From: Candidatus Gastranaerophilales bacterium
GTDB taxonomy: Bacteria; Cyanobacteriota; Vampirovibrionia; Gastranaerophilales; Gastranaerophilaceae
Direction: 5' to 3'
Assembly: GCA_944326605.1 (NCBI GenBank)
Contig: CALVEM010000003.1
Span: 1 to 64,000, forward strand
DNA length: 64,000 nucleotides
Made by a program: the position numbers and the translations under genes. The notes below the pieces were generated by a model. That model worked only from the letters and a program-made list of their open reading frames with translations. It ran no database searches and had not been told where the DNA came from. This document shows positions 1 through 8,215 of this stretch, in pieces (positions within the stretch are counted from its first letter, which is position 1; each line of letters begins with the position of its first letter).

Positions 1-11
1 TAACAGTTTGT

Positions 12-33
12 AGGGGAGTTCTGATACTCCCCT
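12..33. terminator. hairpin downstream of the first glycosyltransferase gene
   Basis: AGGGGAGT and ACTCCCCT form an 8-bp stem with a 6-base loop. It lies just beyond the stop codon of the minus-strand glycosyltransferase. The A/T-rich tail is better on the plus strand (ATAAAAA), so it may instead end a gene lying before the window. Confidence 0.4.
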
Positions 34-50
34 ATAAAAATGGCTATTTA

Positions 51-1607
51 TCAACTGTTTGTTGTGACATAGCCTTTAAAATTTTCCATATCAGTACGAG
101 TATTTTCTATGCTTATATCTTTAACATTTATTTTATTACGCCATAAAATAAATGACAATGATAATTGGTCACGCTTTGAATAATTTTCAATCATTTCCCA
201 CCATTCATTCATAATTTTTTTGATTATAGGATTGTGATGTTTCCTGTACAATATATTTGTTTCATTAAGACCGTAATTTTCAGGCATATTGTTTTTGATT
301 AAATAATCTTTGATTTTTTCCAGTACATCATTATTTTCTTTTCTTTTTTTTCTCAAAACTTTAATTTCTTCAAAAACACAGTCTCTCAGGTTATGTTTTG
401 GAATTAACATAATTGAGTTTTTGTTATTAATTGTTTTAAATAATTGGTCGGTTAGAATGTCTAAATTAGCATCTATCCATAAACTTTCTGTGCTGTCAGG
501 AAATAGATCGTCCGGATGTAATTTATGCCATCTTGCATTTTTTGTATCATCAAGTTTGTTAAATTGCATTTTGTGTATTTCCCACATCCCCAATCGTTTC
601 ATAGCAAGCAGCTTTTTGTTGTTTGTAAAGCATACATAATGCCAATCTTTTGCATAGTATGTTTGAATGACAGGCATAAAATCACATTGACCTGATATAC
701 ATGTATATATTATCTTTTTTCTATCTTCAGGTGTTTGAATTTTTGTGAACAGATTTTTTAAAGTATATAATCTATTTGGCTTTGTAAAAATATTATAAAT
801 CTTAATTATATTTAATGGGATAAAACTAAATATTCCGAATTCCTCTTGTATTATTTCTTTAAATGGTTTTATATCCATAAGTTCAAGTTGATTTATAAAA
901 TATTTCCATCTATCATAGAAAATTTTTTTGTTACGTATCATCAATTCCTGACGCTTAATCCCGAAGCTTTTATTTCTTTTATGCTTTACATATAAATCAT
1001 CAATAAGCACACATTTTTTATTTGACTGTCGGACTTTGAAACAAAAATCAACTTCTTCAAAATATCCCTTATCATAAATTTCATCAAACAATCCATATTT
1101 ATCAATAAAAGATTTTCTAATACAGAAACAAAAACCTTCCGAATTAAATACTTCAGGATAAGTTGCCTTTCTTTTTGATAAAATATTATTCATTAACTTT
1201 AATGGTAGAATTTGCGGGATAAAATATGTAGCACTGTTTGAAGCGATAGGTGAAGCAGTAATAATGTCCGGGGCTGAATTAAAACATTTAAATATTTTAT
1301 CTGTAAAATTCGGCGGTATTTCGCAATCACTGTTTAAAAGAACTACTATTTCTGCATTGGTTTTAGTTACGGCGTTATTGCAGTTTTTTAAATAGCCGAG
1401 ATTATTATTATTTCTTATAAGTGTTAATTTTTCTGGATATTTAGAGCAAATTTTTTTTAGGAATTTTTCTGTTTGAATATTTGAACAATCATCAGCAATT
1501 ATTACATTTCCTCTTTTAAAGTCAAAATTTCTTAAAATACTTTTAATGCAAGCTTTAGTTTCTTTGAGTGCATTAAAAACAGGTATTATAACACATATCT
1601 CTTTCAT
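51..1607 (-). CDS. two-domain glycosyltransferase (GT2 + DUF616-like)
   Basis: A 518-aa protein predicted to transfer sugars onto a surface glycan. Residues 1-230 are a GT2 fold: start CVIIPVFN, then ADDCS, LLNSDCEIP (DxD-like metal site) and EGFCFCIRKSFIDKYGLFDE. Residues about 300-510 resemble DUF616 (the TOD1/MUCI70 glycosyltransferase-like family), with NARWHKLHPDDLFPD, SLWIDANLDI, HNLRDCVFEE and DQLSLSFILW. The start follows AGGAAAAGAG. No membrane segment is evident, so it probably works at the cytoplasmic face. The sugar and acceptor cannot be read from sequence, and domain identities come from memory of the families. Confidence 0.8.
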   Translation of the reverse strand: MKEICVIIPVFNALKETKACIKSILRNFDFKRGNVIIADDCSNIQTEKFLKKICSKYPEKLTLIRNNNNLGYLKNCNNAVTKTNAEIVVLLNSDCEIPPNFTDKIFKCFNSAPDIITASPIASNSATYFIPQILPLKLMNNILSKRKATYPEVFNSEGFCFCIRKSFIDKYGLFDEIYDKGYFEEVDFCFKVRQSNKKCVLIDDLYVKHKRNKSFGIKRQELMIRNKKIFYDRWKYFINQLELMDIKPFKEIIQEEFGIFSFIPLNIIKIYNIFTKPNRLYTLKNLFTKIQTPEDRKKIIYTCISGQCDFMPVIQTYYAKDWHYVCFTNNKKLLAMKRLGMWEIHKMQFNKLDDTKNARWHKLHPDDLFPDSTESLWIDANLDILTDQLFKTINNKNSIMLIPKHNLRDCVFEEIKVLRKKRKENNDVLEKIKDYLIKNNMPENYGLNETNILYRKHHNPIIKKIMNEWWEMIENYSKRDQLSLSFILWRNKINVKDISIENTRTDMENFKGYVTTNS

Positions 1608-1746
1608 CTCTTTTCCTATTTATCTGCTTTAAATGACTATTTTTTTATATATATACTATTATAATGATACTTATATAATTAAAAGTAATTATTTCATGAT
1701 GTTTTATTTTTGTCAATTTATTTTTACTATCTTTATAGGTATATTT

Positions 1747-2070
1747 ATGAAGACTACAAAAGAATTATTGGCAATAAGATTAAAACAATTAAGAAAAAGC
1801 CGCGGGCTTACGCAGGATAAACTTGCAGAACTTATAGGCCGTGATACAAAACATATTTCTAAACTTGAAATAGCAGGTTCTTATCCTTCAATAGAAACTT
1901 TGGATAGAATAGCAGTTGCATTGAATGTTGAAATAAAAGAATTTTTTAATTTTGATGGATTAAAAGATGCAAATTATATAAAAGAGGAATTTAAAAAAAT
2001 GCTAAAATATTCTGATGAGACTCATTTGCAACTCCTTTATAAAATTCATAACGATATAATAAATTTATAA
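1747..2070 (+). CDS. XRE-family helix-turn-helix regulator
   Basis: A 107-aa protein with an HTH_3 domain at residues about 7-62 (LRKSRGLTQDKLAELIGRD, then ISKLE and a proline after the recognition helix). A short C-terminal acidic helix follows. The frame is open further upstream, but the ATG at 1747 begins right at the domain and is preferred. The ribosome binding site is weak. It stands alone between a glycosyltransferase and a tRNA gene, so no target is indicated. It could be a remnant of a mobile element or a general single-domain regulator. Confidence 0.75.
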   Translation: MKTTKELLAIRLKQLRKSRGLTQDKLAELIGRDTKHISKLEIAGSYPSIETLDRIAVALNVEIKEFFNFDGLKDANYIKEEFKKMLKYSDETHLQLLYKIHNDIINL

Positions 2071-2095
2071 ATAAATTTTATTTTTGTAATTATCA

Positions 2096-2121
2096 ATAGC
2101 AATTAAGATTGCTATAATTTA
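2096..2121 (+). terminator. hairpin after the XRE gene
   Basis: ATAGCAAT / ATTGCTAT stem with a TAAG loop followed by AATTTAAT. It lies 26 bases after the XRE stop codon. Confidence 0.5.
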
Positions 2122-2170
2122 ATACTTACACCCTCTGCAAAAATTTCGCTCGAATGGCTGTCAATACATC

Positions 2171-2209
2171 AAAAAAGGTCAATATCACATATTGATATCA
2201 ACCTTTTTT
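2171..2209. terminator. bidirectional terminator beside tRNA-Arg
   Basis: AAAAAAGGT at 2171 pairs with ACCTTTTTT ending at 2209, with further pairing inside (AATAT/ATATT-like). The A and T tracts on both sides make it usable from either strand. It abuts the 3' end of the minus-strand tRNA. Confidence 0.7.
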
Positions 2210-2282
2210 GTGCCTGATGCGATTCGAACGCACGACCTTTTCCTTCGGAGGGAAACGCTCTATCCAACTGAGCTACAGGCAC
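2209..2282 (-). tRNA. tRNA-Arg (anticodon CCG)
   Basis: Read on the minus strand it folds as a cloverleaf. The acceptor stem is GTGCCTG with CAGGCAC, the D-arm GCTCAGTTGGATAGAGC, and the anticodon stem TTTCC/GGAAA around the loop CTCCGAA. The T-arm contains TTCGAAT and the discriminator base is A. The loop gives anticodon CCG, reading codon CGG. CCA is not encoded. Confidence 0.95.
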
Positions 2283-2294
2283 ATAATCAGAGAA

Positions 2295-3632
2295 TTAATT
2301 CCCTGATAATATTATTGTGAAATCTGTTTCGCCGCACTGGTAATTTACCGGATCATAGACAAATTGAAATCCGCCGAATGCTTCATTCTTTTTCTTTAAC
2401 CAGTTGTAGTATTCATTTGTAACCTTAGCAGAATGAGCTACAAATTGTGAGTGTGCCCTTGTTGTTATGCCTGTGCATTTGACCTCAATGTTTGCCGCTC
2501 TGAGATTTTCAGCCATTTGTTCTGCTCTGGCAGAACTTGATGCCATAACTCCCGCACTCATAGGAGCTGTTTCATCAATAGCTACTTTGTCACGATAAAT
2601 TACTCTGTTTACAACTTCCTGTGTCTTTTCCGGATCTAAAATCCAGTAGCTGATATAACCTTTCTGGTTTGGTGCTCCAGGAAGCATTGCAATTTCAATT
2701 TTGTCCATATCAATGTGTTTGGCAAGCGCTGCATACTGTGACATTTCATAGAAGGACATATCTGTTTTTACGTATTTTTTTGCAACCGAAATAATATCAG
2801 GAATTTTAGTTATAGTTTCAGGCTGTTTTAATTTATTTAAAAGACTTCTTAAAAGCCATTGCTGTCTTTGGGTTCTTCCGATGTCACCGAGCGCGTCATG
2901 TCTGAACCTTAAATATTCAACAGCCTGCTGACCGTTCAGGTGATGATCGCCTTTAGTAAAGTTAATGTGCAGGTTGCCCGAATAATCATTATAATGCATC
3001 GGTTTTTCAACATAAATATCTATTCCATCCATTGCATCAACAATTTCTTTTACAGCGTTGTCATGCACCATAATATAACGGTCAATGTGAACACCAAGTG
3101 TGTCTTCAATTGTTTTTTTAGTCATTTCAATTCCGCCGATTGCATGTGCTGCGTTAATTTTATTGACACCGTTGTCGCCCGGCAAGTATACTTTGCTGTC
3201 CCGAGGGATTGAAAGTGCATTAATTGATTTTGTCCGCGGGTCGATATTTACGAGTATTATTGTGTCAGTTCTTGTCCCTGTCCACAGATCATTGGGGTTC
3301 CCGCTTGCGTCAACCCCGAGAAATAAAACATTCTGGCGTCTCAAGCCAAACGGTAGTGCAAAATCTGCGTGTTCTTTGTTAGAATTACTTACTGTTAGTT
3401 TTTGAAAAATTTTTGTAATTAAAGAATTTTCTCCAAAATGATCTTCAATAAAATTTTCGTTACCAAGGACAAACATCCCGAGTAATATCCCGATAAATAC
3501 TATTATCATTCCGATCAAGACTTTTGCAAAAGAAGAACGCTCTTCTCTAACTTCCTTTGCATGTCTTACAAAACTTTCAGCTCTTTCATCTCTTTCGTAG
3601 TTATTTCTGTTTCTTTCGATTTGATTTGTCAT
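2295..3632 (-). CDS. LytR-CpsA-Psr (LCP) family glycopolymer ligase
   Basis: A 445-aa membrane-anchored enzyme that would move lipid-linked glycopolymers onto peptidoglycan or another envelope acceptor. After a charged cytoplasmic tail, one membrane helix spans residues about 38-58 (VLIGMIIVFIGILLGMFVL). The LCP core follows: LFLGVDASG, GTRTDTIILVNID, LSIPRDSKV and YLRFRHDALGDIGRTQRQ, with the Arg/Asp residues that bind the pyrophosphate. Residues about 355-445 look like a LytR_C domain. A plausible AAGG precedes the ATG. It lies 13 bases downstream of mgtE on the same strand. Substrate is unknown; the surface-glycan genes nearby fit an envelope role. Confidence 0.9.
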   Translation of the reverse strand: MTNQIERNRNNYERDERAESFVRHAKEVREERSSFAKVLIGMIIVFIGILLGMFVLGNENFIEDHFGENSLITKIFQKLTVSNSNKEHADFALPFGLRRQNVLFLGVDASGNPNDLWTGTRTDTIILVNIDPRTKSINALSIPRDSKVYLPGDNGVNKINAAHAIGGIEMTKKTIEDTLGVHIDRYIMVHDNAVKEIVDAMDGIDIYVEKPMHYNDYSGNLHINFTKGDHHLNGQQAVEYLRFRHDALGDIGRTQRQQWLLRSLLNKLKQPETITKIPDIISVAKKYVKTDMSFYEMSQYAALAKHIDMDKIEIAMLPGAPNQKGYISYWILDPEKTQEVVNRVIYRDKVAIDETAPMSAGVMASSSARAEQMAENLRAANIEVKCTGITTRAHSQFVAHSAKVTNEYYNWLKKKNEAFGGFQFVYDPVNYQCGETDFTIILSGN

Positions 3633-3645
3633 ATTTTTTACCTTT

Positions 3646-5013
3646 TTACATAACTTTAATTAAATAGGTTGACACAAGGGTAAAGTATATTGCCAACCCT
3701 AAAACGTCAATAGTTGTCGCAATAACCGGCCCTGATGCGACAGCAGGGTCTACTTTCATTGCTTTAAGGGCAAATGGTGTAAATGTCCCGATGATTGTAG
3801 CCATTGTCATATTTATTGCCATTGCAATTCCGACTATGGCTCCGAGCTCTATACTGTGCTGCCAGCCCCATGTAACAAGTGTTACAAGAAGCCCGAATAT
3901 AGAACCTATTACAAATCCTATAAAAGTTTCTCTAAAAATATGGTGTACTGCTGAATTTAGGGTAACCTGACCTGTTGAAAGCCCGCGTACCATAAGAGTA
4001 ATGCTCTGTGTGCCGATATTCCCGCCAAGACCTGCTAATAGCGGCATAAATATGGCGATAATAGGAAGAGCCTGTAATGTATGGTCAAAATGATGTCCCA
4101 CATTAACCGCAACAAATTCTCCTATTAATGTTATAAAAAGCCATGGAGTTCTTGCTCTTATTGCATTTAAAACATTCCCTGTTAAAATTTCGTCTTCGTC
4201 AACTATTTCAGTTGAAATACCTGATGACTGATAGATTTCTTCGGTTGTTTCTTCTTCAAACAAATCATGAACATCATCCCAGGTAATCATCCCTTTTAAT
4301 CTGTTATAAAGATCAACTACAGGAAGCGCATTGTACTGGTATTTCATAAATTCATCAATGATATAGTCACTGTAATCGTCAACATGTAATTTTACTATAT
4401 CAGAAATCATTATATCTTCGACTTTTTGATTTGTTGGAGAAGTTAGAAGTTTTCTCAATGAAACAACGCCTAACAGGTGATTTTGTTTATCAACAACGTA
4501 GACGTAATAAAGTTCCATGTTATCCTGTTCTGCTTTTATTCTTATATGATTTAAAACATCCTGAACGCTCATATCAGAATTTACGGTTAAAACGGAAGGA
4601 TTCATGATACCGCCCGCGGTATCTTCATTGTATGTTAGAAGTTCTCTGACTTCTTCGGAAAATTTATGGGGGAGTTTGTCTAAATAGGTTTCACTTTCAT
4701 CTTCTTCCATGTCTCCCAGAACGTCTGCGGCAGCGTCATGCGGTAATTGAGTTAAAATTTGTGAGGCAAGATTTTCATCTATGTCACTTAAAAGTTCAAC
4801 CTGCATTTGAGGAGGCAAGTATTCCATTAAATCGGCAGCTTTTTCTATTTCAAGAAGTTTGAAGCACTGTAATCTTTCCTCGGGTTTCAACTCCTGAAAA
4901 ATATCAGCCAAATCTGCAACGTGATAGCTGTTCAACTCATCTTTAAGTTGAATAACAGTTTCATCACTCATGATTTCACGTATTCTGTCGATTATGTTTT
5001 GAACGTTCATCAT
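3646..5013 (-). CDS. mgtE: MgtE magnesium transporter
   Basis: A 455-aa Mg2+ channel/transporter of the inner membrane. It has the N-terminal superhelical MgtE_N domain (to about residue 125), two CBS domains (about 130-255), and a five-helix membrane domain with the signature AGLGGNIGTQS. The C-terminal half contains ATIIGTFTPFALKAMKVDPAVASGP in two stretches of the pore region. Length is normal. Two ATGs are adjacent (5013 and 5010). A TATAAT box ends six bases before the first, suggesting a leaderless mRNA starting at 5013. It is divergent from argS. Confidence 0.95.
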   Translation of the reverse strand: MMNVQNIIDRIREIMSDETVIQLKDELNSYHVADLADIFQELKPEERLQCFKLLEIEKAADLMEYLPPQMQVELLSDIDENLASQILTQLPHDAAADVLGDMEEDESETYLDKLPHKFSEEVRELLTYNEDTAGGIMNPSVLTVNSDMSVQDVLNHIRIKAEQDNMELYYVYVVDKQNHLLGVVSLRKLLTSPTNQKVEDIMISDIVKLHVDDYSDYIIDEFMKYQYNALPVVDLYNRLKGMITWDDVHDLFEEETTEEIYQSSGISTEIVDEDEILTGNVLNAIRARTPWLFITLIGEFVAVNVGHHFDHTLQALPIIAIFMPLLAGLGGNIGTQSITLMVRGLSTGQVTLNSAVHHIFRETFIGFVIGSIFGLLVTLVTWGWQHSIELGAIVGIAMAINMTMATIIGTFTPFALKAMKVDPAVASGPVIATTIDVLGLAIYFTLVSTYLIKVM

Positions 5014-5019
5014 ATTAAT

Positions 5020-5025
5020 ATTATA
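5020..5025 (-). promoter_or_regulatory. -10 box of mgtE, leaderless geometry
   Basis: Minus-strand TATAAT, then six bases (ATTAAT), then the ATG. No good -35 hexamer is visible at the expected place. Confidence 0.5.
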
Positions 5026-5097
5026 TTACAAACATCTGATTTCATATAGTTTGTTTATAGTATAATTATCTCACGGATGAATTTTATGGAGAGAAAT

Positions 5098-6840
5098 ATG
5101 ATAAAAGATTATTTTATAAATGAAATAGAGAAAGCAATCGAAAAAGCAGTAAAAGATAATAAATTAGGTGCGATGTCTGTATATGAAAAAGGAACTTTAA
5201 AACCGGAACGCCCTAAAAATGTTGATTTTGGCGACTATGCGGTTAACGTTTCGCAGCTTGCAAGATTTGCAAAAATTGCTCCCCCTCAGATTGCAAACGC
5301 TATCTTAGAATATATTGAAAAAGATGATAATGAATACACTGTTATCGGTGGATTTATAAATTTTAAAGCAGGTAAAAAAATTCTCTCTAATCTTGTTGAA
5401 GAAATCTTTACTGTGAAAAAGAAATTCGGGAAACCTGAAAATGTTGAAACAGAAAAAATAATCTTAGAATACGTATCGGCAAATCCGACAGGTCCTTTTC
5501 ATATCGGGCACGGTCGTTGGGCTGCTATGGGTTCTGTTCTTGCAAATCTTTTAAAATTCTACGGGCATGACGTTTATCAGGAATTTTATATTAATGATGC
5601 AGGCTCACAAATTCAAAAACTCGGGAATTCTCTTGCAATCAGAATTCGTAAGGAGTTGGGTGAAGATGTAGATTTCCCGACAGATGAAACTGAACGAAAA
5701 AATTATTATCCTGGGGATTACTTAATTCCTGTGGCAAAAGAATATCTAAAAACATACCCTGATACAAACCTTTCAACCTTTAAACCTTTAAACCCTTCAA
5801 CTTTGAATAAATTATGTGATTTTGCAAAAGAATACGAAGAAAAGGTTCAGCGTGATTTATTAGATAAATTTAAAGTTCATTTTGACAATTTTTATTCAGA
5901 ATTATCTCTGCACAAATCAGGAAAAGTTGAAGAATGTGTTAATAAATTGAAAGCAAGCGGTAAAATTTATAAAAAAGACGGTGCCGACTGGTTTAAATCT
6001 TCTGACTACGGGGATGATCAAGATAGAGTAATTAAAAAAGCAGATGGCTCAAATACTTACCTTACAGCTGATATCGCTTATCATATAGACAAATTGGAAC
6101 GCGGTTTTGACAGAATGATTAACATCTGGGGCGCTGACCATCACGGTTATGTTGCTCGTGTAAAGGCATCAATTGAGGCTTTAGGATATGATCCGAATAA
6201 ATTAGAAGTTCTTTTAGGTCAGCTTGTTAATCTTGTTGTTGACGGCAACGAAGTCAGAATGGGCAAACGTAAAAATATGGTTACGCTTGAAGATTTGATT
6301 GACGAAGTGGGCGTTGATGCAACGCGTTTCTGGATGTCAATGAGAAATATTGACACAACTCTTGATTTTGATATTGAACTTGCAAAGAAAAATACTGACG
6401 AAAACCCTGTTTTCTATGTTCAATATGCACATGCAAGAGCCTGCTCAATTTTGAGAAATGTTATTGCGGAAAAAATTAATACCGAAACCGGCGAAAAATC
6501 TCCGGCTCCGATGAGTGAAGCTGAATTAAACGAACTCACAAACGGATTTAAAGCAGATATGGTTTTACCGACAATTGATAGTGCAAGATATCTTATATTG
6601 AAGCTTGAAGAATATAAATCTGTTATTAAAAATTCTGCTGAAACCCGTCAGGTTTATACAATTTGCAGATATGTTCAGGAATTAGCAAGTGAATTCCATT
6701 CATTCTACAACGCAAACCGTGTAATATCTGATGATAAAGAAATGATGAAAGCAAGAATTGCTCTTGTTTGGGCTGTAAAAACTGTTCTTCATAACGCATT
6801 GGAAGACATACTTGCGGTTAGTGCACCTGAGAGGATGTGA
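5098..6840 (+). CDS. argS: arginyl-tRNA synthetase
   Basis: A class I aminoacyl-tRNA synthetase of 580 aa that charges tRNA-Arg. It has the N-terminal Arg-tRNA-synt_N domain, the HIGH motif in NPTGPFHIGHGRWAA, the ArgRS-typical EFYINDAG, a KMSKS-equivalent at RMGKRKN, and the C-terminal DALR anticodon-binding domain with SEFHSFYN. The frame opens at 5077, but GGAGA seven bases before the ATG at 5098 makes that the likely start. A TATAAT at 5061 can serve as its promoter. It overlaps the next gene by a few bases. A tRNA-Arg gene lies 3 kb away. Confidence 0.97.
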   Translation: MIKDYFINEIEKAIEKAVKDNKLGAMSVYEKGTLKPERPKNVDFGDYAVNVSQLARFAKIAPPQIANAILEYIEKDDNEYTVIGGFINFKAGKKILSNLVEEIFTVKKKFGKPENVETEKIILEYVSANPTGPFHIGHGRWAAMGSVLANLLKFYGHDVYQEFYINDAGSQIQKLGNSLAIRIRKELGEDVDFPTDETERKNYYPGDYLIPVAKEYLKTYPDTNLSTFKPLNPSTLNKLCDFAKEYEEKVQRDLLDKFKVHFDNFYSELSLHKSGKVEECVNKLKASGKIYKKDGADWFKSSDYGDDQDRVIKKADGSNTYLTADIAYHIDKLERGFDRMINIWGADHHGYVARVKASIEALGYDPNKLEVLLGQLVNLVVDGNEVRMGKRKNMVTLEDLIDEVGVDATRFWMSMRNIDTTLDFDIELAKKNTDENPVFYVQYAHARACSILRNVIAEKINTETGEKSPAPMSEAELNELTNGFKADMVLPTIDSARYLILKLEEYKSVIKNSAETRQVYTICRYVQELASEFHSFYNANRVISDDKEMMKARIALVWAVKTVLHNALEDILAVSAPERM

Positions 6841-7244
6841 GCGTGCAGCATATTCTGATAATAGCTTTATTACTTCTTTATATTCTGCCGGCGGTTAGTG
6901 CTGAAACTTTTCATCTGGATGAATATAATTCAAATGTTGAGCAGATGTTGCAAAGTTCAATAACTAAAGGTAACGATGTTGATTTTGGACCATGGATGAG
7001 AGAATTTATGAGGCGGTGCAAGATGAATTGGGAGCCGCCTAAAGGATGTGAATATCTGCCTGTAACAGTTAGTGTAAAGGTTGACAAAAATGGTAAATTA
7101 CTTGATTGCAAAATATATAAAACTTCAAGGGAACCGCGTGCTGATAAAGCTGCAATGAAAGCTGTTGAAGTAACTCCTTTTAGGCCTTTACCTGATGAAT
7201 ATAAAGGTGAAAGTGTAGAGATTCAAATGACATTTGGGTATTAA
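6837..7244 (+). CDS. secreted TonB C-terminal-like domain protein
   Basis: A 135-aa protein with a signal peptide (ILIIALLLLYILPAVSA). Its C-terminal half resembles the TonB/TolA C-terminal fold: PVTVSVKVDKNGKLLDCKI, followed by a helix (ADKAAMKAVE) and PFRPLPDEYKGESVEIQMTFGY. It starts on GTG, either at 6837 overlapping the argS stop, or at 6843, which has GAGG at better distance. It lacks the membrane anchor and proline linker of a true TonB. It may be a periplasmic partner domain; function unproven. Confidence 0.7.
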   Translation: MSVQHILIIALLLLYILPAVSAETFHLDEYNSNVEQMLQSSITKGNDVDFGPWMREFMRRCKMNWEPPKGCEYLPVTVSVKVDKNGKLLDCKIYKTSREPRADKAAMKAVEVTPFRPLPDEYKGESVEIQMTFGY

Positions 7245-8215
7245 TGTGAATAGCTGATTGCAGTAGTTAGAAGTTTTATAATTTTATTGTAATCTTCTTC
7301 CAGCACAAGCTTTGAACGCAATACTTTTGCATTCTCAAAACTCGATAAATAGTAAGGATAAAATTTGCGCATGAATTTTATCGCAACATTTTCTCCGCGC
7401 AGTTTTATCTCTTCATCAAGATGCCATTTTAACATTTCAATACGTTCATTTAGCGGCGGAACTGAAAGTTTTTCACCTGTGTGCAGGTAATGTTCTATTC
7501 TTCCGATAAGTGTCGGGTCTCCAAGTGCTCCACGCCCGATTGCGACACCGTCAGCGCCTGAAAGTTCAAGACATTCTATTGCTTTTTCAATTGATGTAAT
7601 ATCGCCGTTTGCAAACACAGGAACATCAACGTTTTCTTTTAATTTTCTGATTTTTCCCCAGTCAGCTTTGCCTGAATACATCTGTGAGCGTGTACGCCCG
7701 TGGATTGTAATAAATTCTGCGCCTGCCTCCTGCATTTTTTGTCCGAATTCAACGTAATTCATCTCATCTGCCGTGTAGCCGAGACGAAATTTTACACTTA
7801 CAGGTTTGTCCGTTCCGTCTTTTACTGCTTTAACAAGATCGGCTGCAAGTTCAGGATTTCTCATTAAGGCGCATCCATCCTGCCCGCCTACTACTTTTTT
7901 TACTGGACAACCCATATTAATATCAATCATATCTGCATAATTGTTTAGAAATTCCGCTGCCTGACGCATTAAATGCGGCTTGTGACCGCTTATCTGATAA
8001 GAAATCGGCGAATGATTTTCATCTCTTTTTAAGATTTCAGTTCCGCTTCTTCCGTTAAGAGTTTGGGCTAAGTATTCAGAACTTATCATCTCCGTTGTTA
8101 AAAGACAACTTTTTGAATATTTGCGAACCAAACTTCTTAAAACATAATCTGTTATCCCTGCCATCGGAGCAAGCGATACTCGGCTTTGTATAAGGGGTAA
8201 TGCTTTATTTGCCAT
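7241..8215 (-). CDS. dus: tRNA-dihydrouridine synthase (DusB-like)
   Basis: A 324-aa FMN enzyme reducing uridine in tRNA D-loops. It shows the N-terminal SLAPMAGITDYVLRSL, the signature INMGCPVKKVVGGQDGCALMRN with the catalytic Cys, the phosphate-binding EFITIHGRTRSQMYSGKADW, and GADGVAIGRGALGDP. The ATG at 8215 lies inside the 3' end of the TPR gene (11-base overlap), so it is translationally coupled. It is convergent with the TonB-C-like gene, overlapping it by 4 bases. Which D-loop positions it modifies cannot be told. Confidence 0.93.
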   Translation of the reverse strand: MANKALPLIQSRVSLAPMAGITDYVLRSLVRKYSKSCLLTTEMISSEYLAQTLNGRSGTEILKRDENHSPISYQISGHKPHLMRQAAEFLNNYADMIDINMGCPVKKVVGGQDGCALMRNPELAADLVKAVKDGTDKPVSVKFRLGYTADEMNYVEFGQKMQEAGAEFITIHGRTRSQMYSGKADWGKIRKLKENVDVPVFANGDITSIEKAIECLELSGADGVAIGRGALGDPTLIGRIEHYLHTGEKLSVPPLNERIEMLKWHLDEEIKLRGENVAIKFMRKFYPYYLSSFENAKVLRSKLVLEEDYNKIIKLLTTAISYSH